Part shown: positions 1 through 7,869 of the stretch, in pieces | How the letters are laid out: the number at the start of each line of letters is the position of its first letter | How positions within the stretch are numbered: position 1 is the first letter of the stretch | Source: DASXYG01 sp036502625 | GTDB taxonomy: Bacteria; Actinomycetota; Actinomycetes; Streptosporangiales; Streptosporangiaceae | Direction: 5' to 3' | DNA: 64,000 nt | Assembly (NCBI GenBank): GCA_036502625.1 | Contig: DASXYG010000095.1 | Span: forward strand, 296,836 to 360,835 | Position numbers and translations under genes: made by a program | The notes under the pieces: generated by a model | The model's input: the letters and a program-made list of their open reading frames with translations, nothing else | The model's database searches: none | Told to the model about the DNA's origin: nothing

Positions 1-844
1 GGATCGTGCGCACGTCCACGCCGACGAGCGCATGCGCGGGGATCACGTTGAGCTGGTCCGGGTCGCCGCCGTGCAGGACGGTCGGCGTGACGGTGACGGC
101 GCCCGCGTGCGGATGCGTGCCGTACGCGGCCACCGCCCAGTCCTGCACGTCCGAAAGCGCCGCGACCACCGCGGCGCCCGCGCGGACCGGGTTCCTGGCC
201 TCCTGCGGCATCGCGCCGTGCGCCATCACCCCGGCGAGCTCCAGCCGGACGCGGATGCCGCCGCGCGCGGACGTGCACACCTCGTAGCCCTCGGGCTCGC
301 AGACGATCACCGCGTCCACCTCGGCGGCGAGCGGCGACGCGGCGAACGCCTTGGCGCCGAGCATCAGCCCCTCCTCGTCGCACAGCACGCCCACGACGAC
401 CCGCCCCGGGAACGGCCCGGCCAGCTCCAGCGCCCGCACCCCGTGGATCATCGCGGCCACGCCGGACTTCATGTCCGCCGAACCGCGCCCCCACAGCCGG
501 CCGTCGCGGATCTCCGCGGCGTACGGGTCCACGCTCCAGGACGCGGGGTCGCCCTCGGTGACGACGTCGGTATGGCCCTCGAACATCAGCGTCGGCCCGG
601 CACCGCCGCCGCCGTCCACGGTGGCGATCACGCTGGGCCGCCCGGGCGCCACCTCGACCACGTCGTACGGCCAGCCGTACGCGGAGAACAGCGCCGCGAC
701 GCGTTCGGCGGCGGGCGCCTCGACGCGGTCGGCACCGGCGGCGTTCACCGTCCGCATCCGGACGAGCTCCTGGGTCAGCGCCACGACCGCGGCGGGGTCG
801 ACGTGGTCGGCGAACGGCGAGCCGGACAGGTCGGTCGAGGTCAA
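1..844 (-). CDS. M20-family metallopeptidase (ArgE/DapE-like), 3' end cut by window edge
   Basis: Zinc-dependent amidohydrolase of the M20 peptidase clan, probably cytoplasmic, removing an acyl or amino-acid group from a small substrate. The visible 281 residues carry the metal-binding GHTDVV near residue 80, GRGSADMKSG around residue 110 and the CDEEG catalytic and metal glutamates near residue 150. The dimerisation lid (AHGAMPQEARNP) follows. I chose the TTG at 844-842 because GGGAGG lies 7 bases upstream and the frame is open throughout; the nearby GTG is in another frame. A TTGACA-N18-TACTTC promoter lies upstream. The C-terminal part is outside the window. The exact substrate (acetylornithine, succinyl-diaminopimelate or a dipeptide) cannot be told. 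Confidence 0.85.
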   Translation of the reverse strand, partial: MTSTDLSGSPFADHVDPAAVVALTQELVRMRTVNAAGADRVEAPAAERVAALFSAYGWPYDVVEVAPGRPSVIATVDGGGGAGPTLMFEGHTDVVTEGDPASWSVDPYAAEIRDGRLWGRGSADMKSGVAAMIHGVRALELAGPFPGRVVVGVLCDEEGLMLGAKAFAASPLAAEVDAVIVCEPEGYEVCTSARGGIRVRLELAGVMAHGAMPQEARNPVRAGAAVVAALSDVQDWAVAAYGTHPHAGAVTVTPTVLHGGDPDQLNVIPAHALVGVDVRTI

Positions 845-898
845 CGGGCACCCTCCCAGAGCCGCACCGGATCACCGGCGTCCGCTATGCCGGTTTCC

Positions 899-928
899 GA
901 AGTACACCGCGCCCGACGATCATGTCAA
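899..928 (-). promoter_or_regulatory. Sigma-70-type promoter of the M20 peptidase gene
   Basis: Read on the minus strand, a perfect TTGACA (928-923) is followed after 18 bases by TACTTC (904-899). The predicted start is near 892, about 50 bases before the TTG start codon. Seen by eye only. Confidence 0.45.
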
Positions 929-945
929 CGCCCCCCGTACCCGCC

Positions 946-969
946 TCCACCCGCGTCTCCACCCGCGTC
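946..969. repeat. Two-copy 12-bp tandem repeat
   Basis: The unit TCCACCCGCGTC occurs twice head to tail in the gap between the peptidase promoter and the small membrane ORF. It could be a regulator site or slippage; nothing else supports either. Confidence 0.5.
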
Positions 970-1032
970 TCGTACCCGATCCCCACCTTTCGCAGGTGCC
1001 GCCCGGACGCGCGGATCCGCAGGCTGGGACGC

Positions 1033-1206
1033 ATGAGAAAGAACATCGTGCTGGACCTCATCGCGTGGGTCTGGGAACGGAACGGGGGACGGATGAACGG
1101 AAAGACGATCGGCGGCCTCGCGGTCATCGCGGTCCTGGTCATACTCGGCTTCCTGGCCTACCGGTTCATGATGATGGAGATGATCATGAAAATGGCGCAC
1201 CACTGA
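1033..1206 (+). CDS. Small single-pass membrane protein with Met-rich tail
   Basis: Unrecognised 57-residue ORF directly upstream of the sensor kinase gene, 19 bases before its ATG. It has one clear hydrophobic helix (about residues 28-43, IGGLAVIAVLVILGFLAYRF) and ends in MMMEMIMKMAHH, rich in Met and His. Third positions are strongly G/C, as in a real gene. An internal ATG at 1093 (37 residues), with GGGGGA upstream, is an alternative start. The tail could bind a soft metal or simply be membrane-proximal; that is inference. It may be cotranscribed with the two-component system. Confidence 0.45.
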   Translation: MRKNIVLDLIAWVWERNGGRMNGKTIGGLAVIAVLVILGFLAYRFMMMEMIMKMAHH

Positions 1207-1225
1207 CGCGGGGGACACTGGGGGC

Positions 1226-2401
1226 ATGACGATGGTGGTCAGACGGGTGGGGGCGCGCGTGTCGGGATGGGCCGCGCGCCTTCAGCCGGTGGACGGGCGG
1301 ACGTTCTCGGCCTGGGCCGTGAACGCCGTCGGCACCGGCATCCTGGCCGCGACGCTGCTGACCACGCGTACGAACCTCCCCTGGGTGTGGGCGGTGCTGG
1401 CGGCGGGGCTCGCGGGCTGGCTGGTGTTCGTGGTGTGCGAGCGCCGCGCGCCTCGGGTGGCGATGGCCGCGCTGGTCGGGTGCGCGCTGCTCGCGGCGTC
1501 CGCCGCCGGCCCCGGAGACGGCTCCGGCATCATGATCGTCGGCGTGCTGCTGTTCGCGTCGAGCGCGGTGCCGCCCGTACGCCTCATCGCCGCGCTGCTC
1601 GCCGCCACGATCGCGGTGGCCACGATCAGCGGCCTGACCTGGCGGCAGCCGGCCACGACGATCCTGCTCACGGTCGGCAGCCTGCTCGTCGTGGGGCTGG
1701 TCGGGCTGAACCGGCGGCAGCACGCCGTGCAGGCGCGGCAGACCGAGCTGCTGCTCGAACAGACCCGGCGGGCGCAGCACGAGCGGGCCCGCGCCGCCGC
1801 GCTCGACGAACGGGCCCGCATCGCGCGCGAGATGCACGACGTGCTCGCGCACTCCCTCGGCGCCCTCGGCATGCAGTTGGAGGTCGCCGAGGCGCTGCTC
1901 GACCGCGACGACCCGGACGCCCGCGAACAGGCCGCGGAACGCGTGCGCCGGTCGCGGCGGCTGGCCGTGGACGGGCTCGCGGAGGCGCGCCGCGCGGTCG
2001 CGGCGCTGCGCGGCGACGTGCCGCCGGTGCCCGACGCGCTGCGCGAGCTCGCCGACGCCTTCCGCCGCGACCACCACGCGCCCATCGCCTGCCGCGTCAC
2101 CGGCGAAACGCGCCCGCTGCCGCCCGCTGCCGCCGACTCGCTCGTACGCGGCGCGCGCGAGGCGCTGACCAACGCGGCGCGCCACGCACCGGGCGCCGCC
2201 GTCACGATCCTGCTCGACTACCGTCCCGACACGGTCGCCCTGACCGTGCGCAACGACCGCACGCCCGGCGCCCCGGACCCCACGCCGAACGGCGGCTTCG
2301 GCCTGCCCGGCATGCGCGAACGGGTGGCGCTCGCGGGCGGCACGCTCACGGCCGGCGACGGGGCGGACGGCTGGGTCGTGCACGCGGAGGTGCCGGGATG
2401 A
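1226..2401 (+). CDS. Sensor histidine kinase, NarL/DesK type (HisKA_3)
   Basis: Membrane sensor kinase that should autophosphorylate a histidine and pass phosphate to the response regulator encoded next. The first 165 residues hold about five or six hydrophobic helices without a large extracellular domain, so the signal is probably sensed in or at the membrane. The dimerisation/phosphoacceptor helix carries REMHDVLAHS with His204. The C-terminal HATPase_c domain ends with GFGLPGMRER. At 391 residues it has the usual length for actinobacterial orphan-input kinases. Its stop overlaps the ATG of the regulator gene (ATGA), so the two are translationally coupled. The stimulus is unknown. Confidence 0.9.
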   Translation: MTMVVRRVGARVSGWAARLQPVDGRTFSAWAVNAVGTGILAATLLTTRTNLPWVWAVLAAGLAGWLVFVVCERRAPRVAMAALVGCALLAASAAGPGDGSGIMIVGVLLFASSAVPPVRLIAALLAATIAVATISGLTWRQPATTILLTVGSLLVVGLVGLNRRQHAVQARQTELLLEQTRRAQHERARAAALDERARIAREMHDVLAHSLGALGMQLEVAEALLDRDDPDAREQAAERVRRSRRLAVDGLAEARRAVAALRGDVPPVPDALRELADAFRRDHHAPIACRVTGETRPLPPAAADSLVRGAREALTNAARHAPGAAVTILLDYRPDTVALTVRNDRTPGAPDPTPNGGFGLPGMRERVALAGGTLTAGDGADGWVVHAEVPG

Positions 2402-3084
2402 GCGAGCCGGTGGACGTACCGCCCGTACGGGTCATGGTCGTGGACGACCAGCAGGTCATGCGGGAGGGCCTGGTCGCGCTGCTCGGCCTGCTCGACGGCG
2501 TCACGGTCGTCGCGGACGCCGGCGACGGCGCGGCCGCCCTGGCGCTGCTCCCCGGCGCCGCGCCCGACGTCGTGCTCATGGACCTCCGGATGCCCGGCAT
2601 GGACGGCGTCACCGCCACCGGCCGCATCACCGAGGAGCACCCGGACGTGGCCGTGCTCGTGCTCACCACGTACGACGACGACGCCTCGATCGCCGCCGCG
2701 CTGCACGCCGGCGCGCGCGGCTACCTCACCAAGGAGGCGGGCCGCGCGGAGATCGGCGCGGCGCTGCGCGCGGCCGCCGCCGGGCAGGCCACGTTCGCGC
2801 CGTCGGTGTCGCGGCGGCTGATCGCCGCGCTGCCGCGTCCGGACGCCCTGGCGGCGCGCGAGCAGCGCGGCCGCGACCTCCCCGACGCGCTGACGCCGCG
2901 CGAGGCCGAGGTGCTCGGGCTGATCGCCGAGGGGCTGCGCAACGCGGAGATCGCCGAGGCGCTGTTCATCGGCGAGACGACCGTGAAGACGCACATCAAC
3001 AACGCGTTCGCCAAGATCGGCGCGCGCAACCGCACCGAGGCGAGCAGATACGCCCAGGCGAACGGCCTCGCCCGCCCGTCGTGA
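2398..3084 (+). CDS. NarL/FixJ-family response regulator
   Basis: Partner of the upstream kinase. Residues 10-125 form a receiver domain with the acidic pair VDD and the phosphoacceptor Asp62 in VLMDLRMPGMDG; the conserved Thr/Lys positions appear in LTTYDDD and YLTKEAG. Residues about 160-225 are a LuxR-type helix-turn-helix (LTPREAEVLGLIAEGL, TVKTHINN). The 228-residue length is typical. The start ATG lies inside the stop region of the kinase gene. Targets are unknown; no obvious duplicated operator is seen next to the pair. Confidence 0.92.
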   Translation: MSEPVDVPPVRVMVVDDQQVMREGLVALLGLLDGVTVVADAGDGAAALALLPGAAPDVVLMDLRMPGMDGVTATGRITEEHPDVAVLVLTTYDDDASIAAALHAGARGYLTKEAGRAEIGAALRAAAAGQATFAPSVSRRLIAALPRPDALAAREQRGRDLPDALTPREAEVLGLIAEGLRNAEIAEALFIGETTVKTHINNAFAKIGARNRTEASRYAQANGLARPS

Positions 3085-3097
3085 CCGCGAGCGGCCC

Positions 3098-3793
3098 TCA
3101 CGCCTTCCGGCGGCGTTCGCGGTCGGAGAGCACGCGCCGCGTCTCGGCCGACACCGGCGCCGCCAGCACCGCCGCGACCAGGTCGACCAGGTAGTTCGTG
3201 AACAGCCGGTGGTCCGCGCCCGGTTCGTCCTTCGCGCGGCGGCTCAGCTCCAGATGGGCGAAGTGCATCGCGGCGAAACGGCGGTGCAGCGGCGGGCCGA
3301 CGGCCTCCGGCGGGAGCAGCGGCCCGACCAGCTCGATCCACCGCGCGGTGCTGCCGCCGGGGTCGTTCAGCACGATCGCGGCCGGCTCGCCGGGCTCGAC
3401 GGACCTGTTCGTGAGGTTCAGCAGCTCCGCGGCGATGCGGAGGTACTCGCGGCCGCCGTCGGTGTCCGAGAGCTTCGCGATCAGCGGCAGCACCAGCGCC
3501 GAGGCCAGCGCCCGCAGGTCGTCGGTGCCGGTCATCTCGTACTGGTCGAGCAGCGTGTTGCGGCGCGCGGCGACGTCGCGGCCGTGCTTGACGAGCAGCG
3601 CGCGCAGCAGGCCGTCGCGGTCGCTGAAGTGGTACTGCAGCGCCGTCGTGTTGCGCTGGTCGGCGGCGCGGGTGATCTCCCGCAGCGACACCCCGTTGAC
3701 GCCGCGCTCGGCGAACAGCCGCTCGGCGGCCTTGACCAGCGCGGTACGGGCGTCCGGCGCGCGTACGGCATCTCCGTCGGATGTCTTCACCAC
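3098..3793 (-). CDS. TetR-family transcriptional regulator
   Basis: Likely local repressor of the divergent acyl-CoA dehydrogenase operon. The N-terminal helix-turn-helix includes GVSLREITRAADQRNTTALQYHFSDR (split here as GVSLREITRAAD and ALQYHFSDR), the classic TetR pattern. The remaining 160 residues form the ligand-binding and dimer part, which I cannot match to a substrate class. Start is one of two adjacent GTG codons at 3793 or 3790; the open frame runs further upstream but without a better start. The gene ends 13 bases after the response regulator, convergent with it. An acyl-CoA or hydroxyacyl-CoA ligand is an inference from the neighbours. Confidence 0.85.
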   Translation of the reverse strand: MVKTSDGDAVRAPDARTALVKAAERLFAERGVNGVSLREITRAADQRNTTALQYHFSDRDGLLRALLVKHGRDVAARRNTLLDQYEMTGTDDLRALASALVLPLIAKLSDTDGGREYLRIAAELLNLTNRSVEPGEPAAIVLNDPGGSTARWIELVGPLLPPEAVGPPLHRRFAAMHFAHLELSRRAKDEPGADHRLFTNYLVDLVAAVLAAPVSAETRRVLSDRERRRKA

Positions 3794-3850
3794 GTGCGCG
3801 AACCTACCATCGTGAAGGCATCTGCTTGAATCGCTGGAGCGGCACCGCCA

Positions 3851-3879
3851 TTGCCGTACTAAGTCACTCGCATTAGCAT
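3851..3879 (+). promoter_or_regulatory. Promoter of the acyl-CoA dehydrogenase/kinase operon
   Basis: TTGCCG (3851-3856), 17-base spacer, TAGCAT (3874-3879). Transcription would start near 3886, 26 bases before the GTG start codon. A pair of direct repeats overlaps the -10 box. Confidence 0.5.
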
Positions 3880-3885
3880 CGCATT
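3868..3885. repeat. Tandem direct repeat TCGCATT over the -10 box, candidate regulator site
   Basis: TCGCATT occurs at 3868-3874 and again at 3879-3885, 11 bp (one helical turn) apart, across the -10 box and predicted start. This is a natural place for the divergent TetR protein to block transcription, though TetR sites are more often inverted repeats. Confidence 0.4.
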
Positions 3886-3911
3886 CGCACCGCTCACGTG
3901 AGGAGACGGCC

Positions 3912-5213
3912 GTGGCATGGGACTTCGAGACCGACCCGGACTTCCAGCAGGAACTGGACTGGATCGACACATTCGTCCGTGAGGAGATCGAACCGCTCGA
4001 CTACGTCGTACGGAACCCGTACAAGATCGCCGACCCGCTGCGGGCCGAGCTGATCCCGCCCATGCAGCAGAAGGTCAAGGACCGCGGCCTGTGGGCCTGC
4101 CACCTCGGACCGGACCTCGGCGGCAAGGGGTACGGGCAGGTCAAGCTGGCGCTGATGAACGAGATCCTGGGCCGCGCCCACTGCGCGCCCATCATCTTCG
4201 GCGCGCAGGCCCCCGACTCGGGCAACAGCGAGATCCTCGCCCACTACGGCACCGACGACCAGAAGAAGCAGTACCTCGAACCGCTGCTGAACAACGAGAT
4301 CACCTCGGCGTTCTCGATGACCGAGCCGCACGGCGGCGCCGACCCGAAGGTGTTCGTCACCAAGGCCGTACGCGACGGCGACGACTGGGTGATCAACGGC
4401 GCGAAGTGGTTCTCCTCCGGCGCCAAGCAGGCCACGTTCCTCATCGTCATGGCGGTGACCAACCCGGAGAACCCGCCGTACCAGCAGCAGTCCATGTTCA
4501 TCGTGCCCAAGGAGACCCCCGGTGTGGAGATCGTCCGCAACGTGGGCCTCGGCCACGAGCCCGCGGGCGAGGGCGCGCACGCGTACATCACGTACACCGA
4601 CGTACGGGTGCCCGCCGACGCGCTGCTCGGGCCGGAGGGCGGCGCGTTCGTCGTCGCCCAGACGCGCCTCGGCGGCGGCCGCATCCACCACGCCATGCGC
4701 ACGGTCGGGCTGGTCCGCCGGTCGCTGGACATGATGTGCGAGCGCGCGCTCTCGCGGGAGACGCAGGGCGAGCAGCTCGGCCGCAAGCAGCTCGTCCAGG
4801 AGATGATCGCCGACTCCTGGCTGGACCTGGAGACGTACAAGCTGCTGGTCATGCGCACCGCCTGGCGCATCGACAAGTACCAGGACTACCGGAAGGTGCG
4901 CGGCGACATCTCCGCGGTCAAGGCCATGATGCCGCGCGTGCTGCGCGACGTTGCCTCGCGCGCGCTGCAGATCCACGGCTCGCTCGGCGTGTCCAACGAG
5001 ATGCCGTTCATCGCCTACATCGCTCAGTCGTTCCACATGGGCCTCGCGGACGGCCCCACCGAGGTCCACAAGATCACCCTGGCCCGCCAGGTGCTGCGCG
5101 GCTACGAGCCGTCCGGCGACCTGTTCCCCACCCGCCACGAGCCGAAGCTGCGCGCCGCCGCCCTGGAGAAGTACGCGGACGTGCTGGCCCGCCACGGCGT
5201 GGAGGTGGAGTGA
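3912..5213 (+). CDS. Acyl-CoA dehydrogenase, ACAD10/ACAD11-like
   Basis: FAD-dependent flavoprotein that oxidises or otherwise handles the alpha-beta bond of an acyl-CoA. At 433 residues it is longer than short-chain FadE proteins and fits the bacterial ACAD11-like group. Visible motifs are the FAD/substrate segment FSMTEPHGGADP (near residue 138), the helical C-terminus with RALQIHGSLGVSNEMPF and DGPTEVHKITLARQVLRGYEP. The GTG start has AGGAGA 5 bases upstream. It is the first gene of a four-gene operon with an APH-type kinase and two SDRs. ACAD10/11 enzymes and bacterial LvaC act on phosphorylated 4-hydroxyacyl-CoAs; assignment of that role here rests on the linked kinase. Confidence 0.88.
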   Translation: MAWDFETDPDFQQELDWIDTFVREEIEPLDYVVRNPYKIADPLRAELIPPMQQKVKDRGLWACHLGPDLGGKGYGQVKLALMNEILGRAHCAPIIFGAQAPDSGNSEILAHYGTDDQKKQYLEPLLNNEITSAFSMTEPHGGADPKVFVTKAVRDGDDWVINGAKWFSSGAKQATFLIVMAVTNPENPPYQQQSMFIVPKETPGVEIVRNVGLGHEPAGEGAHAYITYTDVRVPADALLGPEGGAFVVAQTRLGGGRIHHAMRTVGLVRRSLDMMCERALSRETQGEQLGRKQLVQEMIADSWLDLETYKLLVMRTAWRIDKYQDYRKVRGDISAVKAMMPRVLRDVASRALQIHGSLGVSNEMPFIAYIAQSFHMGLADGPTEVHKITLARQVLRGYEPSGDLFPTRHEPKLRAAALEKYADVLARHGVEVE

Positions 5214-5983
5214 CCCGCCTCACCAGGGCCTCCCGGTCGATCGCGGGCAGGACCGCGATCGTGACCGGGGCGGCTTCGGGGATGGGCCGCGCCACCGCGC
5301 ACCTGCTCGCCGACGAGGGGGCGCGGGTGGCCGTCGCCGACGTCACCGACCCGAAGGACGTGGTGGAGGAGGTCCGCGGCGCGGGCGGCGACGCGGACGG
5401 CTGGGTGCTCGACGTGTCCGACCCGGCCGCCGTGGACACCGTCGTGGCGGAGGTCGTGGCGCGGTTCGGCGGCATCGACATCCTGGTCAACAACGCCGGC
5501 ATCTCCATCCACACGCCGCTGGACGGCGACGGCTGGGCGGACGCCTGGCAGCGCACCCTGGCCGTCAACCTCACCGGCGAGGCGTACATGGCGCGCGCCT
5601 GCGTGCCGTACCTCCAGGCGACCGGCGCGGGCCGGATCGTGAACATCGCCAGTACGGAAGGGCTCGGCGCCACCGCGCAGATCTCCCCGTACACCGCGGC
5701 CAAGCACGGCGTCATCGGGCTCACCCGGAGCCTGGCCGTCGAGCTGGGCCGCACCGGCGTGACGGTCAACTGCGTCTGCCCCGGGCCGATCAGCACCGGC
5801 ATGACCGCGCGCATCCCGGACGACGCGAAGGAGAAGTTCGCCCGCCGCCGGGTGCCCCTGCGCCGCTACGGCGACCCGGAGGAGGTCGCGCAGATGACCG
5901 TGTCGCTGTGCCTGCCCGCGGCGTCGTACTGCAACGGCGCGGTCCTGGTCGTGGACGGTGGCATGACGGCGCAGAACACGTGA
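5210..5983 (+). CDS. SDR-family oxidoreductase
   Basis: NAD(P)-dependent short-chain dehydrogenase of the classical type, 257 residues. The Rossmann glycine motif TGAASGMG is near residue 20, NNAG near residue 96, the catalytic Ser in NIAST and the Tyr-Lys pair in SPYTAAKHG. The GTG start overlaps the stop of the acyl-CoA dehydrogenase gene by 4 bases (GTGA), so translation is coupled. It probably oxidises a 3-hydroxyacyl-CoA or similar alcohol made by the operon. Substrate cannot be read from sequence. Confidence 0.88.
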   Translation: MTRLTRASRSIAGRTAIVTGAASGMGRATAHLLADEGARVAVADVTDPKDVVEEVRGAGGDADGWVLDVSDPAAVDTVVAEVVARFGGIDILVNNAGISIHTPLDGDGWADAWQRTLAVNLTGEAYMARACVPYLQATGAGRIVNIASTEGLGATAQISPYTAAKHGVIGLTRSLAVELGRTGVTVNCVCPGPISTGMTARIPDDAKEKFARRRVPLRRYGDPEEVAQMTVSLCLPAASYCNGAVLVVDGGMTAQNT

Positions 5984-5993
5984 AAGTGGGCCG

Positions 5994-7052
5994 GTGAACC
6001 TCGTACCCCAGCCGGATGCGGTGGACGGCTCGGTCGTCGACTTCGGCGTGCTGTCCTCGTGGATGGACGAACAGGGCCTGCCCGGCGGGCCGTTCGCGGA
6101 CGTCGCGCCGCTGTCCGGCGGCACCCAGAACGTCATGCTGTCGTTCCGGCGCGGCGGCCGGTCCTACGTCCTGCGGCGACCGCCGGTGCACCTGCGGCGC
6201 AAGAGCAATGACGCGCTCGTACGGGAGATGCGGGTGCTGGCGGCGCTCGCGGACACCCCGGTCCCCGCGCCGGCGTACATCGCCGGGTGCGCCGACCCCG
6301 CGCCACTCGGCGGCGCCGTCTTCTACCTGATGGAGCTGGTGGACGGCTTCAACCCGTCCGTCGCGCTGCCGTCGCCGCACCGCGACGACCCGGCCGTGCG
6401 CCATGCGATGGGGCTCAACGCGGCGGCCGCGATCGCCGCGCTCGGCGCCGTCGACCACGCCGCCGTCGGGCTCGGCGACATCGGCCACCCCGACGGGTTC
6501 CTGGAACGGCAGGTCCGGCGGTGGCTGTCGGAGCTGGAGACGTACGCCGAGCTGCCCGGCTACCCCGGCCCGGACATCCCCGGCGTCGACCGGGTCGCCG
6601 ACTGGCTGGAGCGCAACCGGCCCACGGCGTGGCGCCCCGGCCTCATGCACGGCGATTTCCACATGGCCAACATCATGTTCCGCCACGACGGCCCCGAGGT
6701 GGCCGCGATCATCGACTGGGAGATGACCACCGTCGGCGACCCGCTCCTCGACCTCGGCTGGATGCTGGCCACCCGTCCGGACCCGGACGACGGCACGATC
6801 GCCCGCACCAGCCCGCTCGCCGCCGCCGGCGGATTCCCGTCACGCACGGAGCTCGTCCGTGCGTACGGCGCGGCCTCCGACCGCGACCTGTCGTCCGCGA
6901 CCTGGTACGAGGTGCTGGCCTGCTTCAAGCTCGGCATCGTCCTCGAGGGCTCCAACGCCCGCGCCGCCGCGGGCAAGGCGCCCAGGGAGATCGGCGACCG
7001 CCTCCACGCGCACACCCTCAACCTCTTCGACCGCGCCCTGTCCCTCATCTAA
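5994..7052 (+). CDS. APH-family phosphotransferase, ACAD10/11-type hydroxyacyl-CoA kinase candidate
   Basis: Kinase of the aminoglycoside phosphotransferase fold, 352 residues. The Brenner motif is LMHGDFHMANIMF (catalytic Asp), followed by the metal-binding AIIDWEMTTVGDPLLDLGW; the N-lobe has the phosphate loop LSGGTQNVM and a lysine/arginine-rich strand. Linked to acyl-CoA dehydrogenase, this is the pattern of the ACAD10/ACAD11 kinase domain and of LvaA, which phosphorylate 4-hydroxyacyl-CoA. I infer that role rather than antibiotic resistance. The GTG start is 10 bases after the preceding stop. No LvaB-like small partner gene is present in the operon. Confidence 0.85.
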   Translation: MNLVPQPDAVDGSVVDFGVLSSWMDEQGLPGGPFADVAPLSGGTQNVMLSFRRGGRSYVLRRPPVHLRRKSNDALVREMRVLAALADTPVPAPAYIAGCADPAPLGGAVFYLMELVDGFNPSVALPSPHRDDPAVRHAMGLNAAAAIAALGAVDHAAVGLGDIGHPDGFLERQVRRWLSELETYAELPGYPGPDIPGVDRVADWLERNRPTAWRPGLMHGDFHMANIMFRHDGPEVAAIIDWEMTTVGDPLLDLGWMLATRPDPDDGTIARTSPLAAAGGFPSRTELVRAYGAASDRDLSSATWYEVLACFKLGIVLEGSNARAAAGKAPREIGDRLHAHTLNLFDRALSLI

Positions 7053-7060
7053 GGAGCCGC

Positions 7061-7819
7061 ATGACCGACCCCCTGTTCGACCTGACCGGCAAGGTGGCCC
7101 TGGTGACCGGCGGCAGCCGCGGACTGGGCAAGGCCATCGTGGACGCGTACGCCGCGCACGGCGCCGACGTGATCATCGCGAGCCGGAAGGTCGAGGCGTG
7201 CGAGGCGCTGGCCATGGAGGTCATGGAGCGGTACGGGCGCAAGGCGCTGCCGGTGGCCTGCAACGTCAGCCACTGGGACGACTGCGGCGAGCTCGCCGAG
7301 CGCGCGTACGCCGAGTTCGGCCGGGTCGACATTCTCGTCAACAACGCGGGCCTGTCGCCGCTGTACCCGAGCCTGCCCGAGGTCACCGAGGCGCTGTGGG
7401 ACAAGGTCATCGGCGTCAACCTCAAGGGCCCGTTCCGGCTCAGCGCGCTGATCGGCACGCGGATGTCCGAGGGCGACGGCGGCGCGATCGTCAACGTGTC
7501 GTCGTCCGCCGCGGTGCGCCCGTCGCCGCGGGAGATCCCGTACGCCGCGGCCAAGGCGGGCCTGAACACGCTGACCGACGGGCTGGCCCGCACGCTCGGC
7601 CCGAAGGTGCGGGTGAACGCCATCCAGGCGGGCCCGTTCCTCACCGACATCTCCACGGCGTGGGACATGGAGGCGTTCGCCGAGCGCGCCCGCACCATGA
7701 TCGCGCTCGGCCGCGGCGGCGAACCCGAGGAGGTCGTCGGCGCCGCCCTGTACTTCGCCGCCCCGGCCTCGTCGTACTGCACGGGAGCGGTGCTGCGGCT
7801 GGACGGCGGTGCGCGGTGA
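7061..7819 (+). CDS. SDR-family oxidoreductase
   Basis: Second short-chain dehydrogenase of the operon, 252 residues. TGGSRGLG binds the cofactor near residue 17, NNAG lies near residue 95, SSSA holds the catalytic Ser and IPYAAAKAG the Tyr-Lys pair. It has a good ribosome site (AAGGAG, 6 bases before the ATG) and lies 8 bases after the kinase gene, so it is the last gene of the operon. Similar to 3-oxoacyl reductase or gluconate-dehydrogenase-like SDRs. It may reduce the keto-acid to the 4-hydroxyacid at pathway entry or oxidise a later intermediate; both are guesses. Confidence 0.87.
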   Translation: MTDPLFDLTGKVALVTGGSRGLGKAIVDAYAAHGADVIIASRKVEACEALAMEVMERYGRKALPVACNVSHWDDCGELAERAYAEFGRVDILVNNAGLSPLYPSLPEVTEALWDKVIGVNLKGPFRLSALIGTRMSEGDGGAIVNVSSSAAVRPSPREIPYAAAKAGLNTLTDGLARTLGPKVRVNAIQAGPFLTDISTAWDMEAFAERARTMIALGRGGEPEEVVGAALYFAAPASSYCTGAVLRLDGGAR

Positions 7820-7857
7820 AGGTCCGCTACGTCCGGGTGGGACCGGTCGCGCCGGGT

Positions 7858-7863
7858 TAGAGT
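7858..7863 (+). promoter_or_regulatory. -10 box for a leaderless transcript
   Basis: TAGAGT ends 6 bases before the GTG start of the methyltransferase gene, the spacing expected when transcription starts at the start codon. There is no Shine-Dalgarno sequence. Confidence 0.4.
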
Positions 7864-7869
7864 GTCCCG

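Noticed and set aside
3894..5195. A 433-codon frame opposite the acyl-CoA dehydrogenase
   Set aside because: Antisense shadow; the plus strand has complete FAD and helix motifs and a ribosome site.
6006..7052. Reading the APH-fold protein as an aminoglycoside resistance enzyme
   Set aside because: Linkage with acyl-CoA dehydrogenase and SDRs and the IDWEMTTVGDPLLDLGW segment favour the ACAD10/11-type kinase.
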